A DNA stretch of 64,000 nucleotides from HGM04593 sp045634305 (lineage in GTDB: Bacteria; Bacteroidota; Bacteroidia; Bacteroidales; Bacteroidaceae), in contig JAZQZZ010000040.1 of NCBI GenBank assembly GCA_045634305.1, positions 9,070-73,069 of the forward strand, written 5' to 3'. Shown here in pieces: positions 7,066-16,064 of this stretch. How positions within the stretch are numbered: position 1 is the first letter of the stretch; every line of letters starts with the position of its first letter. The translations under genes and the position numbers were made by a program. A model generated the notes under the pieces. That model searched no databases and was not told the DNA's origin. It saw only the letters and a list, made by a program, of their open reading frames with translations.

Positions 7066-9700
7066 GATGAGATTCTTTCCGTTTTTGAAAACGACTCTTT
7101 TGGTTGTCCTGGCAGTTCTCTCGCTGACATTGTCGGCGCAGGAGGTGGTTGTCAAGCCAACGATATTATATACAGGTGCAGCACACAAATACACTATTGG
7201 TGGTATAAACCTGTCGGGAGCAGAAAACCTTGAACCGTCGGTGGTAATAGGCTTGTCGGGCCTCTCTATCGGTGACGTTATATCTGTGCCCGGTGAAGAG
7301 GTAACTACTGCCATCAAACGCTATTGGAAGCATGGACTTTTTGAGGATGTCAGCATCACAGCCGACAGTATAAAGGGGAACTACATATACTTGGGAATTT
7401 CTCTCAGACAACGCCCCCGTGTATCTCAGCTCAATATCATGGGAATCAAGAAGAGCGAGCGCGAGGAACTGGAACCCAAACTGGGTATTCATCCCGGCGG
7501 TCACATCACTCCCGACATCATTTCACGTGCCGAGAAGGTCATAAAGAACTACTACGATGACAAGGGCTACAAGAATGCCGAGGTGAAGTTTGTCCAGCGT
7601 CCCGATGTCACAGAGGACAACCGCATGATTGTGGATGTGGAGATTTCAAAGAATGACAAGATAAAAATCAACCGTATATATATAGAAGGTGCAAATGCCC
7701 TATCGGACAAGAAGGTTCGATATGCAATGAAAAAGACCCGCGAGAAGACGCGTTGGGATAACTTGATATATACAATTTTCAGACCAAAGAAGTTTACCGA
7801 GGACCAGTATGTCGAGGATAAGGAGAAAATTCTTGCCCGTTATTACGAAAACGGTTATCGTGATGCACGTATTGTGAAGGACAGTGTGGTGCAGTTCGAT
7901 GACAAAAGCGTCGATATATATCTTACCATTGAGGAGGGTAACCAGTATCACATCCGCAGCATCAAATGGGTTGGTAACAGTGTTTATTCAACCGCTAATC
8001 TTGATTATGTTTTGCGCATGAAGTCCGGTGATGTCTATGACCAGAACGAACTTGAGAACCGACTGTTGAATGATGAAGACGCTGTCAAGAATATGTATTA
8101 CAATGAGGGATATGTCTTCTTTAACGCCCTGCCCATAGAGGCGAGAATAGAGAACGACTCTGTGGATCTTGAGATTCGTGTGGCAGAGGGTGTGCAGGCT
8201 ACAATTGACCGTGTGACCATCAGCGGTAACGATCGTGTGTATGAAGAGGTGGTACGCCGCGAACTCTATACCTTGCCGGGTAGTCTTTTCTCTATGAATG
8301 CACTTGAGCGCTCATGGCGTAACATTGCCAACATGGGACACTTCGATCCCGAGAAGATTGATCCGGGAGCAGCGCCTAATCCCGAAAACGGTACAGTGGA
8401 TATGCATTGGAAACTTGAGCCTAAGAGCAGTGACCAGATTGAATTGTCGGCAGGTTGGGGACAGACAGGTATCATTGGAAAACTGTCGCTGAAGTTCACA
8501 AACTTCTCAATGCGCAACCTCTTCCGCAGGGATGGTGTGCGTCGTGGTATTATTCCACAGGGTGACGGCCAGACATTTGCCATCAGTGCACAGACCAACG
8601 GCCGTTACTACCAGTCGTACAGCATTAATTTCTTTGACCCATGGTTTGGACGCAAGCGCCCGAATTCACTTTCCTTCTCTGCCTTCTTCTCAATGCAGAC
8701 CGACGTTGCTGACAGTTATTACAATTCGGCCTACTACAATAACTACTACAACTATCTCTATGGCTATGGCAACTACGATGGCTATGGATATAACAATGTG
8801 TCGTCATACTATGACCCCGACAAATATATAAAGATGTATGGTGCATCTTTGGGTTGGGGACGTCGCCTTAACTGGCCCGATGATAACTTCACCCTGTCGG
8901 CCGAGTTGAACTACCAGGTATACAACCTCAAAAACTGGCAGTATTTCCTTATAACCGATGGCGTATGTAACAACCTGAATCTCCAGTTGTCACTTGGACG
9001 AAGCACTGTCGATCACCCGTACTTCCCGCGCCAGGGTTCTGAGTTCTCTCTGGTGGCGTCGGCGACACCGCCATACTCGGCATGGGACGGAAAGGATTAT
9101 GCAAACCTTGCAACCAATGTCAACTCGCCGCAGTACAAGGCCGAGCTTGGTGACAAGCATAAGTGGATTGAGTACTACAAAATCAAGTTCCGCAGCAAGA
9201 CCTATACATCCCTTACTCCGGGCAAGTATAATCTTGTGCTGATGACACGTGCCGATTTCGGTATCCTCGGCAGTTACGACAAGAACAAGAAATCGCCGTT
9301 CGAGACATTCTACGTGGGTGGTGACGGTATGAGTGGATATTCCTACAACTATGCTACGGATATGGTCGCTTTGCGCGGTTATGAGAATGGTAGCCTCACA
9401 CCTTACGGTTACGAGGGTTATGCCTATGCACGTCTTGGCATGGAACTCCGTTTCCCATTCATGTTGCAGAATGCTACCAGTATCTATGGCTTGGCATTTG
9501 TTGAGGCCGGTAATGCATGGACCGATGCAACCAAGTTTAACCTCTTCGACCTCAAGCGTAGTGCCGGTGTCGGTGTACGTGTCTTCCTGCAGATGATTGG
9601 TCTCATCGGTATCGATTGGGCATACGGTTTCGACAAAGTATTCGGTTCGTCACAATATGGCGGCAGCCACTTCCATTTTATTTTGGGACAGGAATTCTAA
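7046..9700 (+). CDS. bamA: Outer-membrane barrel assembly protein BamA (Omp85)
   Basis: BamA inserts beta-barrel proteins into the outer membrane. A signal peptide ending near LTLSAQE is followed by about five POTRA repeats (residues 40-430; for example INRIYIEGANALSDKKVRYAM and IRSIKWVGNSVYSTANLDYVL) and a C-terminal Omp85 barrel ending in GSHFHFILGQEF, with a terminal Phe. The product is 884 residues, normal for Bacteroidota. ATG 7067 (MRFFPFLKTTLL) is an equally good start, one base after the uppS stop. A loop at about residues 555-600 is extremely rich in Tyr and Asn. The ompH genes follow, as expected for a barrel-assembly operon. Confidence 0.96.
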   Translation: MMKIHYRMRFFPFLKTTLLVVLAVLSLTLSAQEVVVKPTILYTGAAHKYTIGGINLSGAENLEPSVVIGLSGLSIGDVISVPGEEVTTAIKRYWKHGLFEDVSITADSIKGNYIYLGISLRQRPRVSQLNIMGIKKSEREELEPKLGIHPGGHITPDIISRAEKVIKNYYDDKGYKNAEVKFVQRPDVTEDNRMIVDVEISKNDKIKINRIYIEGANALSDKKVRYAMKKTREKTRWDNLIYTIFRPKKFTEDQYVEDKEKILARYYENGYRDARIVKDSVVQFDDKSVDIYLTIEEGNQYHIRSIKWVGNSVYSTANLDYVLRMKSGDVYDQNELENRLLNDEDAVKNMYYNEGYVFFNALPIEARIENDSVDLEIRVAEGVQATIDRVTISGNDRVYEEVVRRELYTLPGSLFSMNALERSWRNIANMGHFDPEKIDPGAAPNPENGTVDMHWKLEPKSSDQIELSAGWGQTGIIGKLSLKFTNFSMRNLFRRDGVRRGIIPQGDGQTFAISAQTNGRYYQSYSINFFDPWFGRKRPNSLSFSAFFSMQTDVADSYYNSAYYNNYYNYLYGYGNYDGYGYNNVSSYYDPDKYIKMYGASLGWGRRLNWPDDNFTLSAELNYQVYNLKNWQYFLITDGVCNNLNLQLSLGRSTVDHPYFPRQGSEFSLVASATPPYSAWDGKDYANLATNVNSPQYKAELGDKHKWIEYYKIKFRSKTYTSLTPGKYNLVLMTRADFGILGSYDKNKKSPFETFYVGGDGMSGYSYNYATDMVALRGYENGSLTPYGYEGYAYARLGMELRFPFMLQNATSIYGLAFVEAGNAWTDATKFNLFDLKRSAGVGVRVFLQMIGLIGIDWAYGFDKVFGSSQYGGSHFHFILGQEF

Positions 9701-9717
9701 CTATAAAACAAACGACT

Positions 9718-10233
9718 ATGAAAAAGCTATTCCTTACAGCAGTTGTATGCCTGTTGGCTTTCGCGGGAGCGCAGGCACAGAAATATGTTACAGTGGATAT
9801 GGAATATATTCTCAAGAATATTCCGGCTTATGAACGTGCCAACGAGCAACTCAACCAGCAGTCAAGGCGTTGGCAGGGTGAGATTGATGAACTTGTGCAG
9901 GAGGCTGAGACTCTCTACAAAAAGTATCAGAGTGAGTCGGCATTCCTCTCCGATGCCCAGCGCATTGCACGCGAAGAGGCTATCCTTGCCAAGGAAAAGG
10001 AAGCCAGCGAACTCAAACGTCACTATTTTGGTCCCACCGGTGAGGTGTACAAGAAACGCGAGAGCCTCATGGCACCCATTCAGGAAGAGGTGTACAACGC
10101 AATCAAGGATATCTGCGACCTGAAGAAGTATACAATGGTGTTTGACAAATCATCGGCTGTAAGCCTCATTTATTCTTCTCCATCCATTGATATAAGCAAT
10201 GAAGTGCTTGTAAAATTGGGATATTCAGAATAA
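9718..10233 (+). CDS. OmpH/Skp family periplasmic chaperone (first copy)
   Basis: Skp-like chaperones hold unfolded outer-membrane proteins between Sec and BamA. The 171-residue product has a signal peptide (cleavage after AGAQAQ), then a YVTVDMEYILKNIPAYERA opening strand, a long charged coiled-coil tentacle (about residues 45-120), and a closing helix/strand. The start at 9718 is chosen because it begins the signal peptide; the frame is open upstream but that part overlaps bamA and encodes nothing plausible. It is the first of three OmpH-like genes in a row. Confidence 0.9.
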   Translation: MKKLFLTAVVCLLAFAGAQAQKYVTVDMEYILKNIPAYERANEQLNQQSRRWQGEIDELVQEAETLYKKYQSESAFLSDAQRIAREEAILAKEKEASELKRHYFGPTGEVYKKRESLMAPIQEEVYNAIKDICDLKKYTMVFDKSSAVSLIYSSPSIDISNEVLVKLGYSE

Positions 10234-10316
10234 TTAACATTTGCAAATTTAACAAACGGATGATTTTTCAGTCATATATTCAGAACGTGAAATTGTTTAA
10301 TTTAAATATTGAAAAA

Positions 10317-10847
10317 ATGAAGAAGATTTTGATTTTGATTCTGATGCTGGCTCCAATGAGCCTTTTGGCACAGAAATTCGGCTACGTGAACTCTGCCGAG
10401 ATTATTCAGGTTATGCCAGAGTATGCAAAGGCATTGAAGGATGTACAGGCTCTTGAGAAGATGTACACAGACGAGTTCAACAGCATCCGCACAGAGCTTG
10501 AGAAGAAGGGTACAGAGTTTGAGAAGATGCAGCAGGATTCACTTCCCGAGAACATCCTCAAGCGTCGTTACGAGGAGTTGATGCAGTTGCAGCAGCGTCT
10601 CCAGGAGTACGGTCAGGAGGTGCAGGCAAATCTTCAGAAGGCTGAGCAGGAGAAGATGATTGAGATTAACCAGAAGCTTCAGGGTGCACTTGACGCTGTA
10701 GGTAAGGACGGCTCATACGTATGCATCTTTGACCTTGCCGGCGGTATTCCTTTCATCAACACATCGCTTTGCGATGATGTTACCGCAAAGGTGAAGACCA
10801 AACTCGGTATTGCTGCAAATGCAGTTCCAGCAGCACCTGCAAAGTAA
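10317..10847 (+). CDS. OmpH/Skp family periplasmic chaperone (second copy)
   Basis: This 176-residue Skp paralogue starts at 10317 with signal peptide MKKILILILMLAPMSLLAQ. It continues with FGYVNSAEIIQVMPEYAKA, the canonical OmpH opening, a Glu/Gln/Lys-rich coiled coil (about residues 45-125, with LMQLQQRLQEYGQEVQ), and a short Ala/Pro tail. Two neighbouring ompH genes after bamA are usual in Bacteroidota, possibly because the trimeric chaperones have different clients (inference). A stable hairpin follows at 10864-10900. Confidence 0.93.
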   Translation: MKKILILILMLAPMSLLAQKFGYVNSAEIIQVMPEYAKALKDVQALEKMYTDEFNSIRTELEKKGTEFEKMQQDSLPENILKRRYEELMQLQQRLQEYGQEVQANLQKAEQEKMIEINQKLQGALDAVGKDGSYVCIFDLAGGIPFINTSLCDDVTAKVKTKLGIAANAVPAAPAK

Positions 10848-10863
10848 TGCATTCCATCATTAT

Positions 10864-10900
10864 ACAGGACAACTCCCTTTGAAAGGGGGTTGTTTCCTGT
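10864..10900. terminator. Stem-loop between the second and third ompH genes
   Basis: An outer stem ACAGGA/TCCTGT (10864-10869 with 10895-10900) encloses an inner stem of about 10 bp around CAACTCCCTTT/AAGGGGGTTG with a short loop. A two-base bulge separates the stems. It is followed by a short T-containing stretch, not a long U-tract. It may be a partial terminator or attenuator lowering expression of the third ompH gene. Confidence 0.55.
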
Positions 10901-10927
10901 TATTTGTAACACCATAAAACCAATATA

Positions 10928-11626
10928 ATGCGTAAACTCTTTTTGTTCTTGATTGTATTATCTTTTTCTATGCTTGCAAAAGCACAGTTCGGGTATTATA
11001 GCAACAACAGTGTGTTGCAGGCATTGCCGTCGTATGGTCAGGCTGTTGCCGATTATGAGCGCCTTTGTCAGCGATGCGAGAAAGAGATAGAGCATAACGA
11101 GAGGGAACTCACACGCCAATATGTGGCATTTCTGGACGGATACCGTGATTTCCCCGAACCCATTCTGCGTAAAAGACAGAATGAACTGCAACGTCTGGTC
11201 GATAACAGCGTGAACTTCCGCAAGGAACTTAATGTGTGGCTTGCCCAAGCCAAAGACTCGCTTTTTGCGCCATCGCGCGAAACTGTAGCAATAGCTGTAG
11301 AAAAAGTAGCCGTTGCTTGTGACCTTGATTATGTGGTAGATACCGATATCACTGCATATGTGTATATGAATACCAATAAGGCGGTTGATATAACCCGAAT
11401 GTTGCTCGATGCAGCACTTTATCCCGATAAACCGGTGACAGAACTCGATGGCTACAACGATTATATGATGGCATATAAGCCTGCTGTTCAACCGGTTTCA
11501 GCTGTTCGCGGCGAGACCTTAGTTACAGAAACACTTATTGACACAGCTGTTACAGTTGTAGAGTGCGATGAAGATGTTACCACCGATGTCGACGCTGAAG
11601 CTGTTGTCGGTGTCGGGCAAGAATGA
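10928..11626 (+). CDS. Divergent OmpH-like protein with C-terminal extension (third copy)
   Basis: The N-terminal part (signal peptide to AKAQ, then FGYYSNNSVLQALPSYGQA) matches the OmpH opening of the two preceding genes, and a Glu/Arg-rich coiled coil follows (about residues 40-105). At 232 residues it is some 60 longer than its neighbours: from about residue 170 it has an extra tail ending in a Val/Thr/Asp/Glu-rich acidic segment (TVVECDEDVTTDVDAEAVV). It is likely periplasmic and Skp-like; a distinct role is inferred only from the tail. murI starts 107 bp downstream. Confidence 0.75.
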   Translation: MRKLFLFLIVLSFSMLAKAQFGYYSNNSVLQALPSYGQAVADYERLCQRCEKEIEHNERELTRQYVAFLDGYRDFPEPILRKRQNELQRLVDNSVNFRKELNVWLAQAKDSLFAPSRETVAIAVEKVAVACDLDYVVDTDITAYVYMNTNKAVDITRMLLDAALYPDKPVTELDGYNDYMMAYKPAVQPVSAVRGETLVTETLIDTAVTVVECDEDVTTDVDAEAVVGVGQE

Positions 11627-11733
11627 TAATGAGAGACTGAATTGCAAGAGACCTGTAATTGTTAAGTTCCTATAACGATATTGTGGTCCTACGAATATAT
11701 CATTATTAGATAAAGTATTTATAACAAGCAACT

Positions 11734-12582
11734 ATGGATAAATTTGTGCAACTTTCAAAGGATGCAGGCCCGATAGGTGTGTTCGATTCTGGTTATGGCG
11801 GTTTGACGATTTATGACGAAATCAAGAAACTGTTGCCCGAGTATGACTACATATATCTGGGAGACAATGCACGTACCCCTTACGGTACACGTTCTTTTGA
11901 TGTTGTCTATGAGTTTACACGCCAGGCTGTCGACTATCTCTTCCGTCAGGGATGTCAGTTGGTGATTCTTGCATGCAACACTGCTTCGGCAAAGGCTCTG
12001 CGCACAATCCAACAGGTCGATATCCCATTGTGTGACCCCAATCGTCGCGTGCTGGGTATCATACGTCCCACGGTAGAGTGCGTTGGTGACATCACCAGGA
12101 GTCGCCATATTGGCGTGCTTGCTACCGAGGGTACAATAAAATCACTCTCTTATCCGCTTGAAATACGCAAACTGTTTCCAGAGATTGAGGTTACAGGCGA
12201 GGCTTGCCCAATGTGGGTGCCGCTTGTAGAGACCAATGAGTTTGCGGGGGACGGTGCCGACTATTTCGTGAAACGTCACATTGACAATCTCCTTTCACGA
12301 GACCCCGAGATTGATACAATAATACTTGGTTGCACGCACTATCCAATTCTCATTGAAAAAATCAGGAAGTACACCCCCGAGGGTATAAACCTCATCACTC
12401 AAGGCGCGGCTGTCGCAGCATCACTCAAAGACTATCTGCACCGTCATCCGGCAATGGATGCGCTCTGTACAAAGGGCGGTACAACCCTCTTTTGTACCAC
12501 CGAGGCAGGCGGTAAGTTCGGCGATCAGGCATCGCTTTTCCTCAACTATCCGGTAGAGGTGAAGAATGTCGTGCTTGTTTAA
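11734..12582 (+). CDS. murI: Glutamate racemase
   Basis: MurI interconverts L- and D-glutamate for peptidoglycan precursors in the cytosol. The 282 residues contain the two catalytic-cysteine motifs, ILACNTASAKAL and IILGCTHYPIL, and the N-terminal IGVFDSGYGGLTIY substrate loop followed by YLGDNARTPYGTRS. Length and motif order are normal. It ends the bamA-ompH run; the next gene is convergent, only 21 bp away, with no clear terminator between them. Confidence 0.97.
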   Translation: MDKFVQLSKDAGPIGVFDSGYGGLTIYDEIKKLLPEYDYIYLGDNARTPYGTRSFDVVYEFTRQAVDYLFRQGCQLVILACNTASAKALRTIQQVDIPLCDPNRRVLGIIRPTVECVGDITRSRHIGVLATEGTIKSLSYPLEIRKLFPEIEVTGEACPMWVPLVETNEFAGDGADYFVKRHIDNLLSRDPEIDTIILGCTHYPILIEKIRKYTPEGINLITQGAAVAASLKDYLHRHPAMDALCTKGGTTLFCTTEAGGKFGDQASLFLNYPVEVKNVVLV

Positions 12583-12603
12583 AAAATACCCCGGAGCTTA
12601 TAA

Positions 12604-13830
12604 TCAGATATATTTTCTTGTAAGAGCCTTCACCGGCAGCCACACAGTCAAAAAACCAACAAGAATGACTGTGAAGAATGTTATTGCCACATCGCTTGCA
12701 GCAATTTCAACAGGGTAGCTCTCAATGACAAAATCGCCCGAAGTTCCCATGGAGATGAGCCCGAAGTGCTGTTGGACAAGGCACAGTGCCACTCCGGCAA
12801 CAATACCTATGGCAGCTCCCATTGCCGAGATAATGGCTCCTTCAAAAACAAAGATGTTTGCAATGGTCTTATTCTCTGCGCCAAGGCTGCTCAGCGTCTT
12901 CATGTTTTCACGTTTTTCAATGATGAGCATTGCCAGTGAGCCAATGATGTTGAAACAGGCAACCATGAGAATGAAAGTGAGGAATATGTATGAGATAAGC
13001 TTTTCAACCTGCATTACCTTGTATATGCTCTCCTGTTGCTCATAGCGGTCCTGTACGGTGTAACCGTTGCCGAGAGCCTTTGCTATCTTTTTCTTTACTT
13101 CTGCGGTATTTGTACCCTCCTTCAGTTTCAGTTCCATAGAGGTGGCTTCGTTTGCCCCGCGACGGAAAATGTTTCGTGCAAAGCTGTCCGATGTGATGAT
13201 GTATTCTCCATCATATTCGGGCTGATTGAGTATAAACACCAGTCCGCTTGAGTGCAGTTCGCTTTTCTTGAAGTTTCTTGCCGGAATGGTGAGGTTTATG
13301 CTACCCTGTCTGTTGGGTACGTATATCTCAAGCGGGGTAGTGAAAAGTACTCCGCAGTTCAGTTTCTGCACCAATCCGCCGCCAAGTACGGCATAGTCGT
13401 TCATGCCGTCGTTGAGAATGAATTCCCCCGGGCCATACAGGGCCTTGTGTATCTGGGTGAGCGATGCGAAGTTTTCGTCTACGCCCTTTATGGTTACCAT
13501 GGCCTGCTGACCGCCATATCCCGCCATTGCCTTTCCTTCAATACAGAACGACAAGGTTGCGATGTCTGTCATCTCTGCAACCTTGCCAATCTCCGGTGCA
13601 TCGGTGATGATTACCTTTCCGCTTGCAGCCGTAATCTTTATGTCGGCATCAAAAGCAGAGAACTGCTTGGCTACAACGCCTTGGAAGCCATTGAATACCG
13701 AGAGCGTGCATACCATAGCCGCTGTAGCAAGAGCAATACCGGCAATGGCCACGCCCGAAATGATATTTATCACCTGGTGGCTCTTCTTTGAAAACAGGTA
13801 ACGCTTGGCTATGTACAGCGACAGGTTCAT
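12604..13830 (-). CDS. LolC/LolE-type ABC transporter permease (FtsX domain)
   Basis: A 408-residue inner-membrane permease of the lipoprotein-releasing family: N-terminal MNLSLYIAKRYLFSKKSHQVINIISGVAIAGIALATAA with the first membrane helix, a large periplasmic MacB-like domain (about 50-270), then three membrane helices of the FtsX domain. It probably pairs with an ATPase (LolD-like) encoded elsewhere to extract lipoproteins for the outer membrane. Start 13830 fits the conserved MNLSLYIAKRYL opening; the in-frame ATG at 13851 would add seven residues. It is third in the O-methyltransferase-rbfA operon. Confidence 0.9.
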   Translation of the reverse strand: MNLSLYIAKRYLFSKKSHQVINIISGVAIAGIALATAAMVCTLSVFNGFQGVVAKQFSAFDADIKITAASGKVIITDAPEIGKVAEMTDIATLSFCIEGKAMAGYGGQQAMVTIKGVDENFASLTQIHKALYGPGEFILNDGMNDYAVLGGGLVQKLNCGVLFTTPLEIYVPNRQGSINLTIPARNFKKSELHSSGLVFILNQPEYDGEYIITSDSFARNIFRRGANEATSMELKLKEGTNTAEVKKKIAKALGNGYTVQDRYEQQESIYKVMQVEKLISYIFLTFILMVACFNIIGSLAMLIIEKRENMKTLSSLGAENKTIANIFVFEGAIISAMGAAIGIVAGVALCLVQQHFGLISMGTSGDFVIESYPVEIAASDVAITFFTVILVGFLTVWLPVKALTRKYI

Positions 13831-13892
13831 TGGATTTTGATCTCTCTGCATTGTTGTGTCACCCCGTTTGCCGGGATAACGGAATGCTGTTG

Positions 13893-14228
13893 TTATTCCT
13901 TCAACAGCTTGTCGATGTTTTCGATGTAGTCGAGCGAGTCGTCGATGTAGAATCTTATCTCGGGGATTATGCGTAGCTGGTGGCGTACCTTGTTACCAAG
14001 CTCAAAGCGGATGGCCTTGATGTTTGTGTTCAGGTGTTCTACAACCTCGTTACCCTTCTCCGATGGGAACACACTAAGGTAAGCCTTTGCAATGCCAAGG
14101 TCGGGGCTCACGCGCACTGCGCTCACCGAAACCATTACTCCGCGTGTCTCCTTCTGCAATCTGAGCAGTATCTCGCTCAACTCCTTCTGAATTAGACGTG
14201 AAATCTTGTTTTGTCTTGTACTGTCCAT
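13893..14228 (-). CDS. rbfA: Ribosome-binding factor A
   Basis: RbfA binds the immature 30S subunit and is needed for 16S 5'-end processing and cold adaptation. The 111-residue KH-like protein shows the family sequence order: RQNKISRLIQKELSEIL, an SVSAVRVSPDLGIAKAYLSVF strand region, and RHQLRIIPEIRFYIDDSLDY near the C terminus. The start lies 7 bp after the upstream O-methyltransferase stop and the gene sits between it and the permease gene, so it is likely co-transcribed from 14921-14928. Confidence 0.96.
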   Translation of the reverse strand: MDSTRQNKISRLIQKELSEILLRLQKETRGVMVSVSAVRVSPDLGIAKAYLSVFPSEKGNEVVEHLNTNIKAIRFELGNKVRHQLRIIPEIRFYIDDSLDYIENIDKLLKE

Positions 14229-14235
14229 ATATCTT

Positions 14236-14871
14236 TTATTTTTTTCTTATTATTGTAAGTCCGTCACGCAATGGCAGAATTACCACCTCAACACGCTCGT
14301 CATTGCGTATCAGGTCATTGAAAGCTCTCACTCCGTTTGTCTGTGCATCCTGCCTCGCAGGGTCAATCACGTGACCGTCCCACAGGGTGTTGTCGGCAAG
14401 AATCCAACCGCCATCGTTGAGGTACTCCATTGCCATCTCGTAATACTTTATGTATTCACGCTTGTTGCCGTCCATAAACACAAGGTCGAACTTCTCGCCC
14501 AAAGTGGGTACAATCTCAAGCGCATTGCCAATGATGAACTCAATTTTGTCGGCGTAGGGTGAACCGTCAATCCAGCGGCGTGTGAAATCCTCCAGTTCAT
14601 CCTCCACCTCAAAGGTATATAGCTTGCCGCCATCGTCAAGTCCTTCGGCCATGCATAGTCCCGAATATCCGGTAAATGTGCCAATCTCCAGTATCCTGCG
14701 TGGGCGAATCATCTTCACAAGGAATTTCAGCAGGCGTCCCTGTATGTGACCTGATGCCATCTGTGGCGCAAGAATCTCGACATGTGTGGCACGGAACAGC
14801 CTGTAGAGGTAGTCGCCTTCGGGGCTGCTGTGGTCGGCAATGTACTGGTCGAGTGGGGTGGTAAGGCTCAT
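14236..14871 (-). CDS. Class I SAM-dependent O-methyltransferase
   Basis: A 211-residue caffeoyl-CoA/catechol O-methyltransferase-type enzyme. The SAM-binding region is ILEIGTFTGYSGLCMAEGL, followed by an acidic adenosine-binding strand (TFEVEDE), the metal-binding stretch FDLVFMDGNKREYIKYYE, and ILADNTLWDGHV. These are the divalent-metal ligand positions of the family. The natural acceptor is unknown. It is first gene of a three-gene minus-strand run with rbfA and the permease, an arrangement I recall as common in Bacteroidales. Confidence 0.92.
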   Translation of the reverse strand: MSLTTPLDQYIADHSSPEGDYLYRLFRATHVEILAPQMASGHIQGRLLKFLVKMIRPRRILEIGTFTGYSGLCMAEGLDDGGKLYTFEVEDELEDFTRRWIDGSPYADKIEFIIGNALEIVPTLGEKFDLVFMDGNKREYIKYYEMAMEYLNDGGWILADNTLWDGHVIDPARQDAQTNGVRAFNDLIRNDERVEVVILPLRDGLTIIRKK

Positions 14872-14920
14872 TTTACGTTCTGTTCTTAGGAAGAAATTTT
14901 TAATTTCTTATTTCAAACTG

Positions 14921-14928
14921 CGAAGATA
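14921..14928 (-). promoter_or_regulatory. -7 promoter element for O-methyltransferase-rbfA-permease operon
   Basis: On the minus strand this reads TATCTTCG followed by C, a Bacteroidota -7 box, 50 bp before the O-methyltransferase start. A well-spaced -33 TTTG was not seen. Confidence 0.5.
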
Positions 14929-15054
14929 CAACAAAGATTGCAACAAATTCATGGCTCTTTTATTTTTTGTGCTATAAAGATAATAATTTCATTGTGCAAA
15001 GTCAACACCGACGCTCTTTTTTTGTAACTTCGCCTATGGAAAACATTGTCGCCA

Positions 15055-15963
15055 ATGAACAGGAATGCCAATTCGCCACTCATGCGTTACCGCATATATC
15101 TGCAGCTCGAGAAGTCGTTGCAGCCCAATACCGTCGATGCCTACATCGGCGATGTGAACAAGCTGATGACATTCTTTGGCAATGTAGACCGTTTGCTCAC
15201 AGTTACGATTGAGGAACTTCGTGAGTTCCTTGCTGCGATGGCCGATGTTGGTGTCAATGCCCGCTCGCAGGCACGTATAATCTCGTCGTTGCGTTCATTC
15301 TATGGTTTTCTGAAACTCGACGGATATATCCCCGAAGACCCAACGGAGTTGCTGCGTTCACCCAAAATAGGTGTGCGATTGCCCGATGTGCTCACCCTGC
15401 AGGAGATTGATGACATAATAAACTCAATTGACCTTGCTACATGCGAGGGGCAAAGGAACAGGGCTATTATTGAAGTGCTTTATAGCTGTGGCCTGCGTGT
15501 GTCGGAGCTATGCTCGTTGCGCATGTCCGACCTCTACCTCAAAGAACAGTTTATCCGTGTGACCGGCAAGGGTGACAAACAACGCCTTGTCCCCATTTCA
15601 TCGCGTGCCATTGCCGAACTAGAGGCCTACTTCGTTGACCGCAACAGGATACCGATAAAGAGTGGCTACGAGGATTATGTCTTTGTCAGTGAACGCCTTA
15701 AGAAACCTCTTTCGCGCATAACAGTGTTCCATCACATCAAGGAACTTGTGGAGCGGGTGGGCATCACAAAGAACGTCAGCCCGCACACCTTCCGTCACTC
15801 ATTTGCCACCCATCTGCTCGAGGGTGGTGCCAACTTGCGTGTGATACAGGTGATGCTCGGGCATGAGAGCATCTCCACTACCGAAATCTATGCCCATATC
15901 GACCGTGTGCGCCTGCGCGAGGAAATAATTGCCCATCATCCCCGCAACTGCAAAAAAAAGTAA
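15055..15963 (+). CDS. xerD: Site-specific tyrosine recombinase XerD
   Basis: XerD, with XerC, resolves chromosome dimers at dif during division. The 302 residues have an N-terminal SAM-like core-binding domain (about 1-95) and a catalytic domain with the R-K-H-R-H-Y set: GLRVSELC, GKGDKQRLVP, HTFRHSFATHLLEGG, LGHESISTTEIYAH. Start 15055 (MNRNANSPLMRY) is preferred over an upstream in-frame TTG at 15046. XerC is encoded 34 kb away at 49546. The assignment to XerD instead of XerC rests on the FATHLLEGG and ADLRVIQ-like C-terminal sequence. Confidence 0.9.
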   Translation: MNRNANSPLMRYRIYLQLEKSLQPNTVDAYIGDVNKLMTFFGNVDRLLTVTIEELREFLAAMADVGVNARSQARIISSLRSFYGFLKLDGYIPEDPTELLRSPKIGVRLPDVLTLQEIDDIINSIDLATCEGQRNRAIIEVLYSCGLRVSELCSLRMSDLYLKEQFIRVTGKGDKQRLVPISSRAIAELEAYFVDRNRIPIKSGYEDYVFVSERLKKPLSRITVFHHIKELVERVGITKNVSPHTFRHSFATHLLEGGANLRVIQVMLGHESISTTEIYAHIDRVRLREEIIAHHPRNCKKK

Positions 15964-15991
15964 AATAAACCACGAACACGTTACTCTTTTT

Positions 15992-16022
15992 TTTGATAAT
16001 TGGATTTGTCGCGTTAACTTTG
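15992..16022 (+). promoter_or_regulatory. Bacteroidota-type promoter (TTTG-N19-TAACTTTG)
   Basis: A -33 TTTG (15992-15995) and a -7 TAACTTTG (16015-16022) are exactly 19 bp apart, the consensus spacing. It lies about 43 bp before the start of the OmpA-like/TPR lipoprotein gene and after the xerD stop, so that gene has its own promoter. Confidence 0.72.
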
Positions 16023-16064
16023 CGACAGATATGCGTGCCTATGCGCGTTAAGCGACAAAACTGA

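Noticed and set aside
11627..11733. Possible leader RNA or riboswitch before murI
   Set aside because: Only 107 AT-rich bases without stable pairing or a known aptamer pattern.
13036..13791. Plus-strand open frames inside the permease gene
   Set aside because: Antisense shadows; the minus-strand product matches the LolC/E pattern throughout.
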